Source: CAYLPJ01 sp964385465
GTDB taxonomy: Bacteria; Planctomycetota; Phycisphaerae; SM23-33
DNA length: 64,000 nucleotides
Reading direction: 5' to 3'
NCBI GenBank assembly: GCA_964385465.1
Contig: CAYLPJ010000012.1
Location: 55,894 to 119,893, forward strand
Made by a program: the position numbers and the translations under genes. The notes beneath the pieces are model-generated. The model was given only the letters and a program-made list of their open reading frames with translations. It searched no databases and had not been told where the DNA came from. This document shows positions 23,905 through 33,039 of this stretch, one piece after another. Every line of letters begins with the position of its first letter. Position 1 is the first letter of the stretch.

Positions 23905-25638
23905 ATGAGCAGCGACCAGCCGACAAGCCCGGAGTGGAAGACGAACCTGTGGGCGCCGTGGCGGATCGAGTACATCGAGTCGCTCAACGACGGCGGCGAC
24001 GGCGGGTGCTTCCTTTGCGACATCCACGCCCACCCCGAGCGGGACGAGGAGAACCTCACCGTCTGGCGAGGCCGGCGGGCGCTGGCGGTGCTCAACCGCT
24101 TCCCTTACACCGGCGGGCATACGCTTATCGCCCCGGCCGACCACGTCCCCGGGCTGGAGGACCTCGACGACGCCACGGTGCTGGAGACCATGGCGATGGT
24201 CCGCGACCTCCAGCCCTGTCTCCGCGAGGCCATCGGGCCGGAGGGGTTCAACGTCGGGATCAACCTCGGCCACTGCGCGGGGGCGGGCCTGCCCGGGCAC
24301 CTGCACGTCCACGTCGTGCCCCGCTGGGGCGGGGACACGAACTTCATGCACGTGATCGGCGACGTGCGCGTGATCCCCGCGGCCTTGAAGCGCGTGCGGG
24401 AGCAGATGCTCGACGCGGCCGGTCGGCTGGGCCTGCCGCGCCTCCCCGGCGGCGAGGCGGGGGGGCGGATAGGGCCGGCCATGGGCAAGCGGTCGACATC
24501 CGCGCAGGATTGGCTGGCTTCCCGCCACGCGGCCCCGCTGGCGCCGTGGGCCTGCGGCGAGGCCGATTGCGGCGGGCGAACGCACGCCGAACCCGAGCAC
24601 CGCTACCGCGGCTGCTACCAGCGCGACCGCGACCGGATCGTGCACTGCTCGGCCTTCCGGCGGCTGGACTTCAAGACCCAGGTCTTCGTCCCCCACGAGG
24701 ACGACCATTTCCGCACGCGGCTGACGCACACGCTGGAGGTCGCCCAGATCGCCCGAACGCTCGGGCGGGCGCTGGGACTGGCCGAGGACCTCGTCGAGGC
24801 CGTCGCGCTGGCCCACGACCTCGGCCACCCGCCGTTCGGGCACGGGGGGGAGACGGCCCTGAACGGTCTGATGGACGGGCACGGCGGCTTCGAGCACAAC
24901 CGCCAGTCGCTGCGGGTGGTGGATTACCTCGAGCACCCGTACCCGCACTTCCGGGGGCTGAACCTCACCAGGACGGTGCGGGAGTGCCTTGCCCGCCACG
25001 AGACGCGGTACGACCGACCGGCGGACGAGGAGTTCGGCGACGACGGCCGGCCCCCGCTGGCGGGGCAACTGGTGGATCGGGCCGACGAGATCGCCTACAC
25101 CTCGGCCGACCTGGAAGATGCGCTGGCGTCGGGAGTGATCGAGACGGCGCGGCTGGAGGGGCTGGCCCTGTGGCAGCGGGCCCGGGCCGACGCCGAGGCG
25201 CACGCCCCGGACGCCCGGCCCATCCACAAGCGCATCCGCGCCTGCAAGGCGGTTCTGTCCGCCCTGGCCGACGACCTGCTGGCCACCACGGCGGCGAACC
25301 TCGACACCCTCGGCTGCCGCTCGCCCGAGGACGTCCGGGCCGCCCCGCGGCGGTGCGTGGCCTTCTCGCACGAGCTGGCCGACGCCCTGGGGGCCATGCA
25401 GGACTTCCTGCTGCACCACGTCTACCTCAGTGACGGCAATGTCGCCCACGACGCCGCCGGGCGCCGGGCCATCACCGGGCTGTTCGCCGCCTTCGTCGAC
25501 GATCCCGACCGCATGCCCCCGCGCTACGCCCGCCGCGTCGAGGCCGACGGCCTCCACCGCACCGTCTGCGACTACATCGCCGGCATGACCGACCGCTACT
25601 GCCGCCGCGAGCACGAACGCCTCTGCGGGAGCCCGTGA
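23905..25638 (+). CDS. Fusion of a HIT-family hydrolase and a dGTPase-type HD triphosphohydrolase
   Basis: 577 residues in one uninterrupted frame. Residues 1-190 are a HIT protein starting with the family-typical LWAPWRIEYI and carrying the catalytic histidine triad GHLHVHVV (H132, H134, H136), plus a CFLCD metal-type Cys pair; HIT proteins cleave or transfer nucleotidyl groups (Ap4A, ADP-ribose-type substrates). Residues about 193-577 are a deoxyguanosinetriphosphate triphosphohydrolase-like domain with YQRDRDRIVHCSAFRRL, H275 in RLTHTLE, the HD pair H304-D305 in AHDLGHPPFGHGGE and D394 in RADEIAYT. A Met at 193 (base 24481) could be a separate start, but no stop separates the domains and no ribosome site precedes it. 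Both halves act on nucleotides, which suggests a clean-up enzyme. Fusion is unusual; an indel error must be excluded. Confidence 0.85.
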   Translation: MSSDQPTSPEWKTNLWAPWRIEYIESLNDGGDGGCFLCDIHAHPERDEENLTVWRGRRALAVLNRFPYTGGHTLIAPADHVPGLEDLDDATVLETMAMVRDLQPCLREAIGPEGFNVGINLGHCAGAGLPGHLHVHVVPRWGGDTNFMHVIGDVRVIPAALKRVREQMLDAAGRLGLPRLPGGEAGGRIGPAMGKRSTSAQDWLASRHAAPLAPWACGEADCGGRTHAEPEHRYRGCYQRDRDRIVHCSAFRRLDFKTQVFVPHEDDHFRTRLTHTLEVAQIARTLGRALGLAEDLVEAVALAHDLGHPPFGHGGETALNGLMDGHGGFEHNRQSLRVVDYLEHPYPHFRGLNLTRTVRECLARHETRYDRPADEEFGDDGRPPLAGQLVDRADEIAYTSADLEDALASGVIETARLEGLALWQRARADAEAHAPDARPIHKRIRACKAVLSALADDLLATTAANLDTLGCRSPEDVRAAPRRCVAFSHELADALGAMQDFLLHHVYLSDGNVAHDAAGRRAITGLFAAFVDDPDRMPPRYARRVEADGLHRTVCDYIAGMTDRYCRREHERLCGSP

Positions 25639-25708
25639 GCCCGTGAGACCGCGAGATCGGGTTGCCGGAATACCGGAAGACGGCAGGACGGGGAGACCGT
25701 GGAACGCC
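25629..25708. repeat. Degenerate 8-bp periodic repeat tract (octamer family, copy 2)
   Basis: Ten consecutive octamers, among them GAGCCCGT twice, GAGACCGC, GAGATCGG, AATACCGG, AAGACGGC and GAGACCGT. The tract begins inside the last codons of the HIT-dGTPase gene and supplies its stop codon. Confidence 0.7.
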
Positions 25709-25738
25709 GCGGGCGGTTGAAGGTGTGGGAGGTGTGCG

Positions 25739-28447
25739 ATGACGAGATGGAACATCGTCGCGGCGGCGGTGCTGGCACTGAGCGGGTCGGCGGTCGGGCT
25801 GGACCCGCTGGAGGAGCTGCGCGGGCCCGAGCAGCGCAAGCCCGGGGCGGGCAGGCGGCAGCCCGGGGGCAAGCGGGGGAGGGCGAAGGCCAAACCCAGG
25901 ACGAAGCAGCGCGAGGGCCTGGTCGAGCAGATGCTCGCCGGGCCGCTGGGCGAGGTCGAGGAGGTCGTCTTCGCCGAGAGGCCCTACGGAAACGACGGGC
26001 ACTGGTACGCCAACTTCGGCTGGTGGTCCAGCGACCGCGAGAAGAAGCTCTACGGCATCGGCGGGCGGCTGGCCGCGCTGAACCCGCGGACCGGCAAGGT
26101 CCGGACGATCCTCGCCGACGAGACCGGCGGCATTCGCGACCCGCAGGTCCATTACGACGGGCGGAAGATCCTCTTCTCGTACCGCCCCGGCGGCACGGAG
26201 CACTACCACCTCTACGAGATCGACGCCGACGGGAAGAACCTCCGCCGGCTCACCGACGGCGATTTCGACGACATCGAGCCGACCTACCTGCCCGACGGCG
26301 ACATCGTCTTCTGCTCTTCCCGCTGCTTCCGCTACGTGCAGTGCTGGTTCACGCACGTGGCCGTCCTGTATCGCTGCGGGCCCGACGGGAAGAACGTCCG
26401 CCGGATCAGCGCCAACGTCGAGCACGACAACACGCCCTGGCCGCTGCCCGACGGGCGCATCCTCTTCATGCGATGGGAGTATGTCGACCGCAGCCAGGTC
26501 CGCTACCACCACCTCTGGACGGCCAACCCCGACGGCACGGCGGTGATGACGTTCTTCGGCAACATGCACCCGGGGCTGGTGATGATCGACGCCAAGCCCA
26601 TTCCTCCTCGGCCCGGCTCGTCCCAGGCGGGCACGCGCAAGGTGGTGGCGGTGTTCTCGCCCGGGCACGGGCGGCGGAGCCATGCCGGGCACATCGCGAT
26701 CATCGACCCGGATTGCGGTCCCGACGACACCGGCCGGGCGCGCGAGATCACCGACAAGCCCGAATGGCGCGACCCCTACGCCCTCGACGCCAACTGCTTC
26801 CTCGTTGCCCGCAACAACGCCCTGTACGTGATGAACGCCGCCGGCGAGTACGAGGCGCTCTACCGCATCCCCACCAGGCCCGACGCCACGCCGGCCGAGC
26901 TGCGCGAGGGCTTGATGGCTCACGAGCCGCGCCCGCTGCGCCCCCGCCGGCGGGAGCGGATCATCGCCCCGCGCTGCGACCCCGGGCAGGCGACGGGCAA
27001 GCTCATGCTCGCCGACGTGACGATCGGGCGGAACATGGCCGGCGTCGGCCGGGGTGAGATCAAGAAGCTGCTGATCCTCGAGAGCCTGCCCAAGCCGGTG
27101 AACTTCAGCGGCGGGATGGACGCCGTCTCCCCCGGCGGGACGTTCACCATCCCGCGGATCCTCGGCACCGTGCCGGTCGAGCCGGACGGCTCGGCCTACT
27201 TCGAGGTGCCGGCCCTGCGCCCGGTGTTCTTCGTCGCCCTCGACGAGAACGACCTGTCGGTCAAGCGGATGCAGAGCTTCGTCAGCGTGATGCCCGGCGA
27301 GACCACCGGCTGCGTCGGCTGTCACGAGCACCGCACGGAGGCCCCGCCGGTCGCCCCGGCCCCGCCGGCCGGGCCGGTCGGCAGCGTGCTGGCCACGCGG
27401 AAGCCGCCGGCGACGATCGCCGCCTTCGACGGCCTGCCGGACGTGATGGACTTCACGCGGGACATCCAGCCGATCGTGGACCGCCACTGCGTCCGCTGCC
27501 ACGACGGCACGGAGCCGGGCCGCCCGGACCTGCGCTACCGCCGCGAGTCGAAGTACGCCAACTGGCCGGGCAGCTACACCTGCCTGTTCAAGCTGGTCGC
27601 CCAGGGCGCCAACGCCGACGGCAACCGCGCGCCGCGGACGCTGGGCAGTTCGGCCAGCCCGCTGATGGACAAGCTCGCCCGCCCCGGCCGGGCCGCGCCG
27701 AAGACCAACGCCAAGGGCCATCCCGTCGTCCCGCTGACCGAGCGCGAGTGGCGTACGGTGTGGCTGTGGGTCGAGGCCGGGGCCCACTACCCGGGCACCT
27801 ACGCGGCGCTGGGGACGGGTGGCACGGGGATGTACGTCGCGCGCGACGTGCTGGTCCGCCGCTGCGGGGACTGTCACGGCCACACCGCCGAGGACGGCTC
27901 GACGGCGGTGAGTTTCAAGACGCCGCACCTGGAGCTTTGGGATTTCGACGACCCGCCCCGGTCGATCGCCCTGCGGGCGCCGCTGGCCCGCAAGGCCGGC
28001 GGCCTGGGGCTCTGCCGCGGCGAGTACACCGTCTATCGCGACGGCACACGATCGCCGGCGCGCAAGCCGTCCGTGCTGGCCCGCAAAGGGCCCGCCGACG
28101 ACGAGCCCGGCGGGCTGGACCTGAGCCTCGACGACGTCCTCGGCTCCGGCTCGTCCGGCAAGGACCTGCCCAAGGCCGTCGAAGGCCCCGAGACCAAGCC
28201 CGTTCCCGGCGTGTTCTTCAGCGATACCGACCCCGACTACCGCGAGCTGCTGTCGATGGTCCGCAATCGCCGCACCTGGCGCGGCCGCATCGACATGCCG
28301 ATCTTCCGCCCCAACGACCACTACATCCGGGAGATGAAGCGGTACGGCATCCTGGATGAGTCCTACACGGTCGATCAGCCCCTCGACGTCTACGCCCTCG
28401 ACCGTGCCTACTGGCGAAGCTTCTGGTACCGGCCGCAGGAGCGATGA
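25739..28447 (+). CDS. Secreted tri-haem protein related to hydrazine synthase alpha (HzsA-like)
   Basis: 902 residues. Signal peptide (VAAAVLALSGSAVG), a basic linker to about residue 60, then a seven-bladed-type propeller (about 80-480) with PD40-like strands such as DPQVHYDGRKILFSY and PLPDGRILFMRWEY. Downstream are three c-type haem motifs: C525-VG-CH, C584-VR-CH (in DIQPIVDRHCVRCHDG, the usual cytochrome c start) and C709-GD-CH. The closing region FRPNDHYIREMKRYGIL is conserved in HzsA-related proteins of Planctomycetota and Verrucomicrobiota (from memory). Genuine hydrazine synthase needs partner subunits that are absent, so anammox function is not implied; extracytoplasmic electron transfer or redox chemistry on carbohydrates is more likely. 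ResB and CcsA encoded at 7838-11070 could mature it. It heads an operon with GH42-like and CBM9-like genes. Confidence 0.82.
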   Translation: MTRWNIVAAAVLALSGSAVGLDPLEELRGPEQRKPGAGRRQPGGKRGRAKAKPRTKQREGLVEQMLAGPLGEVEEVVFAERPYGNDGHWYANFGWWSSDREKKLYGIGGRLAALNPRTGKVRTILADETGGIRDPQVHYDGRKILFSYRPGGTEHYHLYEIDADGKNLRRLTDGDFDDIEPTYLPDGDIVFCSSRCFRYVQCWFTHVAVLYRCGPDGKNVRRISANVEHDNTPWPLPDGRILFMRWEYVDRSQVRYHHLWTANPDGTAVMTFFGNMHPGLVMIDAKPIPPRPGSSQAGTRKVVAVFSPGHGRRSHAGHIAIIDPDCGPDDTGRAREITDKPEWRDPYALDANCFLVARNNALYVMNAAGEYEALYRIPTRPDATPAELREGLMAHEPRPLRPRRRERIIAPRCDPGQATGKLMLADVTIGRNMAGVGRGEIKKLLILESLPKPVNFSGGMDAVSPGGTFTIPRILGTVPVEPDGSAYFEVPALRPVFFVALDENDLSVKRMQSFVSVMPGETTGCVGCHEHRTEAPPVAPAPPAGPVGSVLATRKPPATIAAFDGLPDVMDFTRDIQPIVDRHCVRCHDGTEPGRPDLRYRRESKYANWPGSYTCLFKLVAQGANADGNRAPRTLGSSASPLMDKLARPGRAAPKTNAKGHPVVPLTEREWRTVWLWVEAGAHYPGTYAALGTGGTGMYVARDVLVRRCGDCHGHTAEDGSTAVSFKTPHLELWDFDDPPRSIALRAPLARKAGGLGLCRGEYTVYRDGTRSPARKPSVLARKGPADDEPGGLDLSLDDVLGSGSSGKDLPKAVEGPETKPVPGVFFSDTDPDYRELLSMVRNRRTWRGRIDMPIFRPNDHYIREMKRYGILDESYTVDQPLDVYALDRAYWRSFWYRPQER

Positions 28448-28493
28448 CCGGCGAGCGGAAAGAGGGCATCGGATCGACGGGACGGAGAGCACG

Positions 28494-31400
28494 ATGATGG
28501 GACGGACGTTGACGGCGGCCTGTCTGCTGCTGGCGGCGGGGGTGCCCGCGGCGGCGGACAAGGCCGAAGAGCTCGAGCTGGAGCACCGGCTGACGACCGA
28601 GTACGCCACGCCGCACGTTCGCTGGGGCAGGCCCTGGGCGGCGGGCAGGACCCGCGTGCTGCTGCTGTGCAACGGGCGGGGGACCGTGCCCAGGCAGGGC
28701 ATCGAGCTGATGCAGCGGTTCGACGTGACCGTCGACGCCGTCTTCTGGGCACGCATCCAGGACACCGACCGCGAGGGCTGGCACGGCGGCAAGGCGGGGC
28801 TTCGGCGCATGCGCCGCCTCGCGGCCAAGCCCTACGACGTGGTGGTCTTCTACGAGGTGGACCCCGACAAGCTGCCCGCCGAGATCCAGTTCAAGCTGCT
28901 CAAGCCCGTCCTGGACGGAGGCGGCATCGTGCTGGTCGGGCGCAACGACCGCCGCGTGCTCAAGCAGGGCAACCGCGTCCCGCCGGACGGCTTCCTCGCC
29001 CCCGCCGAGCCGTCGGCGGCGTACCGCGTCGGCAAGGGCCGTGGCGTGATCCTGCCCAAGGCGCCCGGCATCGGCTACGACGTCGGCTGGCGGATCGACA
29101 CCGACGCCTGGCAGCGCCGGCTGGGCCGGGCGATTCTCTGGGCGGCCGGGCGGACGCCCGACGTGAGGCTCCCGACACTCGCCGTCGACGCCTCGCCCCT
29201 GGACCGCGCGGACCTGCCCGGCGAGGCGGTCACCCTCGCCTGGGCCAACCCCGGCGGGCGGGAACTGACCATCGAGCTGCGCCTCCGCCGCCGCGACGGG
29301 CGGGTGACGGATCTGCCTGCCGTCCGGAGCTCCGACAAGAGCGGGAAGGCCCGCCGCGGGCTGCCCCGGCTCCGTGGCGGCCGCTACGTGCTCGAGGCGA
29401 TCGCCCGCAGCGACCGCGGCGTCGAGGCGTTCGCCACCACCGCCGTCGAGGTCGCCGCGGCCGCGAGGGTGGAAAAGGTCGTCCTGGACGCCGACTGGGC
29501 GGAGGTCGGCGGGCGGCTGGCCGGGCACGTGAAGCTCGCCGGCAAGCTGCCCTCCGATGCGTCCCTCCGCGTGCGGCTGATCGACCGCCGCGAGCGTGTC
29601 GTCGCCCGGGCGGACGTGTCGGCGAAGACCGGCGAGTTCGCCTTCGACGTCCCCCCGCACATGCCGATGCTCGTCCGCGTCGAGGGGGCCCTGCGGGACG
29701 GCGGCGGCGACGTCGCGGCCGGGCACGCCTGGTTTCGCACCGTCAAGCGCCGCCGGGGGCGGTTCAACTTCGTGATGTGGAACGCGCCGTCCGGCACGCT
29801 GGCGCCGTACGCCGTCGCCAGCCTGCGGCGGCTGGGCGTGACGGTGCACCTGTCCCACGCCGCCGAGCCCCCGCGCGTCCTGGCCGCCTACGGTCTCGCC
29901 CACATCCCCTACACCACCCGCATTCTCGCCGGGTTGGACAAGCGCGGCGTGATGAAGCCCGCCTGCTGGAACGACGACGAGGCCGTCGCCAGACGCGTCG
30001 CCGGCCTGGCGAAGAAGTACACCGCCGCCCGTCGCCACGGCGTGTTCGTCTATTCTCTCGGCGACGAGAACGCCACGCGCGGCTCGTGCCTGAGCGACCA
30101 CTGCCTCGCCGCGTACCGCCGCTACCTGAAGGGGCGGTACGGCACGATCGACAAGCTCAACGCGTCGTGGGCCAGCGAGTACGCCGGCTTCGACGACGTC
30201 GCCCTGCTGAAGCCCGACGACAATGCCGCCGACCATGCCAAACGCGCCGGCAAGTACCCGCGATGGTTCGACCGGCAGGCGTTCCGCTCGTGGAACTACG
30301 TGCAGTACTGCAAGAAGCACGCGGCCGCGTACCGCAAGATCGATCCGGAAGCCCTGACCGGCTTCGAGGGTGCGGGGCGGTTCGCTCGCGGCGACGACAT
30401 CGACCTGTTCGTCCGCGAGCTGGGCTTCTGGTCTCCGTACCCGGGCACGGGCGACGAGGTGCTGCGGTCGCTGGCGCCGAGAGGCTTTCCGCGGGGCAAC
30501 TGGATGGGCTACCGCAAGGACGCCCAGCCGCTGATCGCCAAGTACTGGCGGATGATCACCCGCGGCTACCCGAGCGTGTGGTGGTGGCGGTGGGACGGCA
30601 TCGGGCGATTTCACGGCCTGCTCTCTCCCCAGCTCGACGCCTGGCCGGCCACGCGGGAACTGGTGGACGAGACGCGGATCGTCCGCGACGGCCTCGGGCG
30701 GCTGCTGATGGCGGCGGACATGCAGGACGGCGGCGTGGCCATGCTGCACAGCTTCCCCTCGACGTTCGCCTGCCGCGTCGCCGACGGGGGAAGCTACGGC
30801 GGCTACGAGCCGGGGCACAAGGCATGGCACACCGCGATACGCGACCTCGGGCTCAACTTCCGCTACGTGACCGACCGGCAGATGCGGCTGGGTGAATTCG
30901 ACGCCGAGAGATACCGCGTGCTGATCCTCTCGCACTGCGAGGCGATCGGGCCGGAGACTGCCGAGGCGATCGAGGCGTTCGTCCGCGGCGGGGGGCTGCT
31001 GATCGCCGACGTCCGGCCGGGCATCTACACCGGCCACTGCAAGCAGCGCGACGCCGGCTGCCTCGACGACCTCTTCGGCGTCCGCCGGGCCCGCTCGGCC
31101 CCGGCGGCCAGGCGACCGGCCCGCATCGACGTCGGCGGCGCGAAGCTCGCGTTCGACGACGCCCTCTGCGACCCGGCCGTGACGGCCACCGACGGCTCGC
31201 CGCACGGGCGATGCGGCAAGACGCCGCTGTGGATCGTCCGCGACGCCGGCAAGGGCCGGGCCGTGCTGCTGAACGTCTCGATGAGCGCCTTCCCCGCCTA
31301 CGACGGCCCGGGGGGGCCGGAGGCGGCCGCCGAGCTGATCGGGGGGTTGCTGGCCGCCTCCGGCGCCCGCCCGCCGGTCCGCGTGCTGAGCGAGGGAGGC

Positions 31401-31931
31401 CGGCGGACGCGGAACATCGAGATCGTACACTGGCGCACCGGGCGGCTGGACGTGATGGCCCTGTTCCGCCGCCGCGGCGACGACGAGGCCGTACGCGTCC
31501 AGGTGCCCGGCGCCCGGTACGTTCGCGACCTGCGGGCCGGCAGGACGCACCGACCCGCCCGGTCGATCGACGTCCAGCTCCTCGCCGGCCGCCCGACGTT
31601 CCTGGTGCTCTCCGAGCGCCCCTTCGCGGAGCTCTCGGCCGAGCTGCCGCGACGGACCGCGACCGCCGGCACGCCGGCCGTCCTCCGCCTCCGCGCCGGC
31701 GGCGCCGCCGGCCCACACGCGGTGAAGGTCGCCGCCGAGGCCCCGGACGGCACGGCGGCGGACTGGATGGACCGCGTGCTGCTGGTCGGCGACGAGCCGA
31801 TCGACGTTCCCTTGCCGCTGGCGATCAACGACCCCGCCGGCGCGTGGAAGATCCACGTCCGCGACCTGCTCGCCGACGCCCCTGTCACCCGCACCCTTAC
31901 CGTCGAGCCCCGCCGGGAGGAAGGCCCATGA
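28494..31931 (+). CDS. Large secreted GH42-like glycosidase with trimerisation-type domain
   Basis: 1145 residues, with a GGAGAG site before two adjacent ATGs (28494, 28497). Signal peptide (ACLLLAAGVPAAA). After an N-terminal glutamine-amidotransferase-like domain (about 40-210, VLLLCNGRG...) and beta-sandwich segments (about 230-410) comes the barrel domain: NFVMWNA, then GDENATRG with E525 as likely acid/base, then YRRYLKGRYGTIDKLNASW, the sequence that follows the acid/base in GH42 beta-galactosidases. WWWRWDGIG follows, then a GH42M-type domain (HCEAIGPETAEAIEAFVRGGGLLIADVRPG). It should act on extracellular polysaccharide; linkage is not predictable. The stop overlaps the CBM9-like gene by 4 bp. 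Confidence 0.8.
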   Translation: MMGRTLTAACLLLAAGVPAAADKAEELELEHRLTTEYATPHVRWGRPWAAGRTRVLLLCNGRGTVPRQGIELMQRFDVTVDAVFWARIQDTDREGWHGGKAGLRRMRRLAAKPYDVVVFYEVDPDKLPAEIQFKLLKPVLDGGGIVLVGRNDRRVLKQGNRVPPDGFLAPAEPSAAYRVGKGRGVILPKAPGIGYDVGWRIDTDAWQRRLGRAILWAAGRTPDVRLPTLAVDASPLDRADLPGEAVTLAWANPGGRELTIELRLRRRDGRVTDLPAVRSSDKSGKARRGLPRLRGGRYVLEAIARSDRGVEAFATTAVEVAAAARVEKVVLDADWAEVGGRLAGHVKLAGKLPSDASLRVRLIDRRERVVARADVSAKTGEFAFDVPPHMPMLVRVEGALRDGGGDVAAGHAWFRTVKRRRGRFNFVMWNAPSGTLAPYAVASLRRLGVTVHLSHAAEPPRVLAAYGLAHIPYTTRILAGLDKRGVMKPACWNDDEAVARRVAGLAKKYTAARRHGVFVYSLGDENATRGSCLSDHCLAAYRRYLKGRYGTIDKLNASWASEYAGFDDVALLKPDDNAADHAKRAGKYPRWFDRQAFRSWNYVQYCKKHAAAYRKIDPEALTGFEGAGRFARGDDIDLFVRELGFWSPYPGTGDEVLRSLAPRGFPRGNWMGYRKDAQPLIAKYWRMITRGYPSVWWWRWDGIGRFHGLLSPQLDAWPATRELVDETRIVRDGLGRLLMAADMQDGGVAMLHSFPSTFACRVADGGSYGGYEPGHKAWHTAIRDLGLNFRYVTDRQMRLGEFDAERYRVLILSHCEAIGPETAEAIEAFVRGGGLLIADVRPGIYTGHCKQRDAGCLDDLFGVRRARSAPAARRPARIDVGGAKLAFDDALCDPAVTATDGSPHGRCGKTPLWIVRDAGKGRAVLLNVSMSAFPAYDGPGGPEAAAELIGGLLAASGARPPVRVLSEGGRRTRNIEIVHWRTGRLDVMALFRRRGDDEAVRVQVPGARYVRDLRAGRTHRPARSIDVQLLAGRPTFLVLSERPFAELSAELPRRTATAGTPAVLRLRAGGAAGPHAVKVAAEAPDGTAADWMDRVLLVGDEPIDVPLPLAINDPAGAWKIHVRDLLADAPVTRTLTVEPRREEGP

Positions 31932-32980
31932 TACGCCGAACGCCGCTGTTGACCGCGGCCGTCGTGCTGGCCGCCGCGGCCGTCGCCCCGGCCGACAGCC
32001 ATCCCATCAAGGTTCTCGCCTGCCCGAGGTTCGCCGATCCCCCGGCGATCGACGGCAACCTCGCCGACGCCTGCTGGCGGGCCGCCACCGAGGCCGGTGG
32101 CTTCACCCTCTACAGCCGCCCCAAGCCGGCCGGCGTGCAGACGAGCTTCCGCGTCGGCTACGACGAGAGGCACCTCTACCTCGCCGTCCGCTGCGACGAG
32201 CCGCTGATCGGCCGGCTGACCCCCGATGCCGCCGGGCGCGACACCAAGGGCTGCTTCCGCGGCGAGACGGTGGAGGTCTTCATTGACCCGGCCCACGACC
32301 ACGAGACCTACTACCAGCTCGCGGTGAACCTCGCCGGCTCGCTCTACGACGCCCGGGGGACCGACAAGGCCTGGAACGCCGAGATCCGCCGGGCGACCCG
32401 CATGCTCGACGACGCCTGGACGCTGGAGCTGGCCCTGCCCTGGCGGGCCGTCGGGCTCGAGCCGGCCGAGGGCGCGGTCGTCGGCTTCAACGTCTGCCGC
32501 GACCGGTTCGTCGGCAAGCGGGAATGGACCAACTGGTCCCAGACGCGGCGGAACTTCCACGACGTCGCCTGCTTCGGGCACCTGGTCCTCTCGCCGACCG
32601 GCAAGCGGCTCGGGGAGCTGGGCGAGGAGTTCCGCAAGGGCGGGCGGACCGGCCCGATCGAACTCGCCGTGCCATCCGGAAAGGCCCGCGACGCCTACCG
32701 CGGCATGGCCGGCGACGCCCTGGCCGGGCTGGAGAGGATCATCGCCGACCTGGCCGACGAGGCGGCCGGCGATCCCTTCGAGCCCGCCCGCAAGGAGGTC
32801 ACCACGCGGCTGGAGATGGCCCGCCACCTCATCGCCCCGTTCCGCAAGCGGCTGAAGGACCCCGAGCCTCTCGGCGCGGCCGAATGGAGGAAGATGAGCT
32901 ACCGCATGGCCGACCTGGCCGGTCGGCTTCGAGAGCTGGTCTGGCAGGCGCGGCTGTCGGCGCTGCTGGAGCAGATCTGA
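31928..32980 (+). CDS. Secreted CBM9-like carbohydrate-binding protein
   Basis: 350 residues; ATG overlaps the upstream stop (ATGA). Signal peptide (LLTAAVVLAAAAVAPADS). Residues about 30-215 are a family 9-type carbohydrate-binding module: PPAIDGNLADACWRAA, RVGYDERHLYLAVRCDE, GETVEVFIDP and DDAWTLELALPW are the classic CBM9-like/DOMON strand signatures. The remaining 135 residues are helical, with Arg/Glu-rich amphipathic stretches. It is the last gene of the unit HzsA-like, GH42-like, CBM9-like and probably presents or retains the same polysaccharide substrate. Confidence 0.85.
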   Translation: MIRRTPLLTAAVVLAAAAVAPADSHPIKVLACPRFADPPAIDGNLADACWRAATEAGGFTLYSRPKPAGVQTSFRVGYDERHLYLAVRCDEPLIGRLTPDAAGRDTKGCFRGETVEVFIDPAHDHETYYQLAVNLAGSLYDARGTDKAWNAEIRRATRMLDDAWTLELALPWRAVGLEPAEGAVVGFNVCRDRFVGKREWTNWSQTRRNFHDVACFGHLVLSPTGKRLGELGEEFRKGGRTGPIELAVPSGKARDAYRGMAGDALAGLERIIADLADEAAGDPFEPARKEVTTRLEMARHLIAPFRKRLKDPEPLGAAEWRKMSYRMADLAGRLRELVWQARLSALLEQI

Positions 32981-33026
32981 CGGCGGGGCGAAGGCGTTTT
33001 TGCGCGGCGTGGCGCGGCCGAGGCGG

Positions 33027-33032
33027 TAGAAT
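33027..33032 (+). promoter_or_regulatory. TAGAAT box 7 nt before the ArgA-like start (leaderless signature)
   Basis: TAGAAT overlaps an upstream ATG (33031) and ends 7 nt before the ATG at 33040, so transcription would begin at the second ATG. No Shine-Dalgarno and no clear -35. Confidence 0.45.
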
Positions 33033-33039
33033 GCCGCCG

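Noticed and set aside
21742..25893. Very long open frame on the minus strand across rsmA, the oxidoreductase and the HIT-dGTPase gene
   Set aside because: It has no family character, is rich in Arg, Pro, Gly and Ala, and lies antisense or out of frame to strongly supported genes. High GC removes stop codons and makes such frames common.
25739..28447. Anammox hydrazine synthase subunit
   Set aside because: Three haem motifs and a propeller are present, but no HzsB/HzsC or hydrazine dehydrogenase genes are nearby and the context is polysaccharide degradation.
28218..31856. Minus-strand open frame of about 1200 codons
   Set aside because: It is the complement of the GH42-like gene and has the composition of a shadow frame.
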